Shown here piece by piece: positions 4,690-5,466 of a DNA stretch of 5,466 nt. Below the pieces are notes generated by a model. That model ran no database searches, had not been told where the DNA came from, and saw nothing but the letters and a program-made list of their open reading frames with translations. Each line of letters begins with the position of its first letter. Positions within the stretch are counted from its first letter, which is position 1. The stretch is taken from NCBI GenBank assembly GCA_003695005.1, contig RFJE01000351.1, forward strand, positions 1 through 5,466, read 5' to 3'. The position numbers and the translations under genes are program-made. The stretch comes from Candidatus Hydrogenedentota bacterium (lineage in GTDB: Bacteria > Spirochaetota > Leptospiria > Turneriellales > J094).

Positions 4690-5466
4690 TCCCGTTCCAA
4701 TAAGCCTAAATAAGGGGCAGGGTTTTGCGCCTGTACTCCAATAATGATTTCATAATGTAAAACTGGTTCTCGTTGCATATTGGATAAGTAGCCAAGAGCT
4801 TCACCACGAGCTATTTTCTCATCTTCATTCACAATCACTCGGTCTAAACCGGAGTAGCGAGAACGATAACCAAAATGATGTTGAATTTCAACAATCCAGG
4901 TTCCGTCGATATTTCTAGCAATATGTTGTATAATTCCGGGAGCAGTGGCTTTTACTGCTGACCCCGGGCTCGCAACAAAATCTACTCCCTGGTTAAACTT
5001 TGCTTTTAAAGTCGAAGCATCTCGGATAAAACCATAAGGATTTAAAATGGATCCCTGAACTGGATAGCCCACAGGAGTGTTGTCTAAAAGTTTTTGTCTT
5101 TTTTGTAAATATACTTTTAATTTCTCTAAAGGCTTATTGGCAATATCCATATCGTGAATTAACCGGTTTAATATAAAAATTTCCACTGGCAAATCCGTAA
5201 TACTTTCACTATCTCGTGCTTCGTTGCCACCTCGAGCAAAAAGCATATTTTCTTGATTGGGATATGTCAAGGAATGTAATTTTTCTACTTTATCGCGAAC
5301 TTCCCCATACAATTTGTCAATTTGGCGAATTTCTTGCCGAATTTTCTTAAACTGGATTTTAGCATCTTTTTGATATGTAATCATTTTATCTACTTCTTGT
5401 ACAGTAGAAGTATGATAAATGACTAAAATGGCACTTATACTGGTAATAATAATAATGGAGTATAAA
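4686..5466 (-). CDS. Membrane-anchored LytM/M23-fold protein with degenerate active site (N-terminus outside window)
   Basis: The ATG at 5384 begins a 232-residue frame, but 27 further in-frame codons up to the window edge are open and encode a hydrophobic stretch (YSIIIITISAILVIY) and a short polar link. The true start is therefore upstream and the protein is a single-pass membrane protein. Numbering from the 5384 ATG, a charged helix likely to form a coiled coil covers about 6-40, followed by a linker and more helix (65-100). The LytM fold runs from about 105 to 228 (YPVQGSILNPYGF, GVDFVASPGSAVKATAPGII, HHFGYRSRYSGL, ARGEALGYL, PVLHYEI). Active M23 enzymes carry H-x3-D, a His in a YxHL-like segment, and HxH. 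Here these read N131-x3-D135, Gly179 and V208-L-H210, so one of three zinc ligands and two active-site His are gone. Endopeptidase activity is unlikely. By analogy with degenerate LytM regulators such as EnvC and NlpD, a regulatory or scaffolding role beside the bactofilin is inferred. TGA stop overlaps the bactofilin ATG. Confidence 0.85.
   Translation of the reverse strand, partial: LYSIIIITSISAILVIYHTSTVQEVDKMITYQKDAKIQFKKIRQEIRQIDKLYGEVRDKVEKLHSLTYPNQENMLFARGGNEARDSESITDLPVEIFILNRLIHDMDIANKPLEKLKVYLQKRQKLLDNTPVGYPVQGSILNPYGFIRDASTLKAKFNQGVDFVASPGSAVKATAPGIIQHIARNIDGTWIVEIQHHFGYRSRYSGLDRVIVNEDEKIARGEALGYLSNMQREPVLHYEIIIGVQAQNPAPYLGLLERE

Larger units (their letters stand above)
605..5466 (-). 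other. Probable seven-gene operon (distal part)
   Basis: All seven minus-strand genes abut or overlap: LytM-fold/bactofilin overlap by 4 bases (ATGA), bactofilin to YaaR is 33 bases, YaaR/pdxB overlap by 1 (TAATG), pdxB to coaE is 13, coaE/SPOR overlap by 17, and SPOR to argF is 1. No internal gap is large enough for a convincing promoter or terminator. The only spacer of any size (4303-4335) shows neither. The promoter must lie right of the window. Co-transcription is inferred from spacing and strand only. Confidence 0.75.

Noticed and set aside
1517..4713. Several plus-strand open frames of 62-122 codons opposite the SPOR, coaE, pdxB, YaaR and bactofilin genes
   Set aside because: Each lies antisense to a confidently identified gene, and the translations are Ser/Phe/Cys-rich text typical of the complement of Lys/Glu-rich coding DNA.
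1..5466. Mobile element, CRISPR array, tRNA or riboswitch
   Set aside because: Nearly every base is in a housekeeping or envelope gene, no direct or inverted repeats of useful length were seen, and no spacer exceeds 35 bases.

Overview
The window is a compact, AT-rich bacterial segment with almost no non-coding DNA. Seven genes on the minus strand run head-to-tail from the right edge (5466) down to 605. One truncated plus-strand gene (1-569) converges on them. The mix of a bactofilin, a membrane-anchored LytM-type protein, a SPOR-domain protein and a YaaR/DUF327 protein points to a diderm with a peptidoglycan wall. YaaR proteins are known mainly from Firmicutes and Spirochaetes, so an AT-rich spirochaete is my best guess. 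This is an inference from family distribution and gene company, held at about even odds; no rRNA or other phylogenetic marker is present.

In transcription order (right to left), the minus-strand cluster starts with an envelope/cytoskeleton block: a LytM/M23-fold protein cut by the window edge, a bactofilin and a YaaR-family protein. A cofactor block follows: a PdxB-type erythronate-4-phosphate dehydrogenase (vitamin B6) and CoaE (last step of coenzyme A synthesis). The cluster ends with a membrane-anchored SPOR protein and ArgF (ornithine carbamoyltransferase). Junctions are ATGA (4-nt overlap), 33 nt, TAATG (1-nt overlap), 13 nt, a 17-nt overlap and 1 nt. This implies one polycistronic unit with translational coupling and a promoter beyond the right edge. 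Only the SPOR gene has a clear Shine-Dalgarno sequence.

The most interesting observation is that the LytM domain beside the bactofilin has lost three of the hallmark M23 histidines: the zinc-ligand His is Asn, and two active-site His are Gly and Val. It keeps the Asp and the last His. It therefore looks like a non-catalytic LytM protein, possibly a regulator or scaffold partner of the bactofilin, rather than an endopeptidase. The dehydrogenase, which could pass as a generic D-2-hydroxyacid dehydrogenase, carries PdxB-specific signatures but a shortened C-terminal dimerisation region.

No tRNA, rRNA, CRISPR array, insertion sequence, riboswitch or convincing terminator was found. No stretch over 35 bases lacks a gene. 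Most of the window is ordinary housekeeping content, and I do not see a wholly new system in it.
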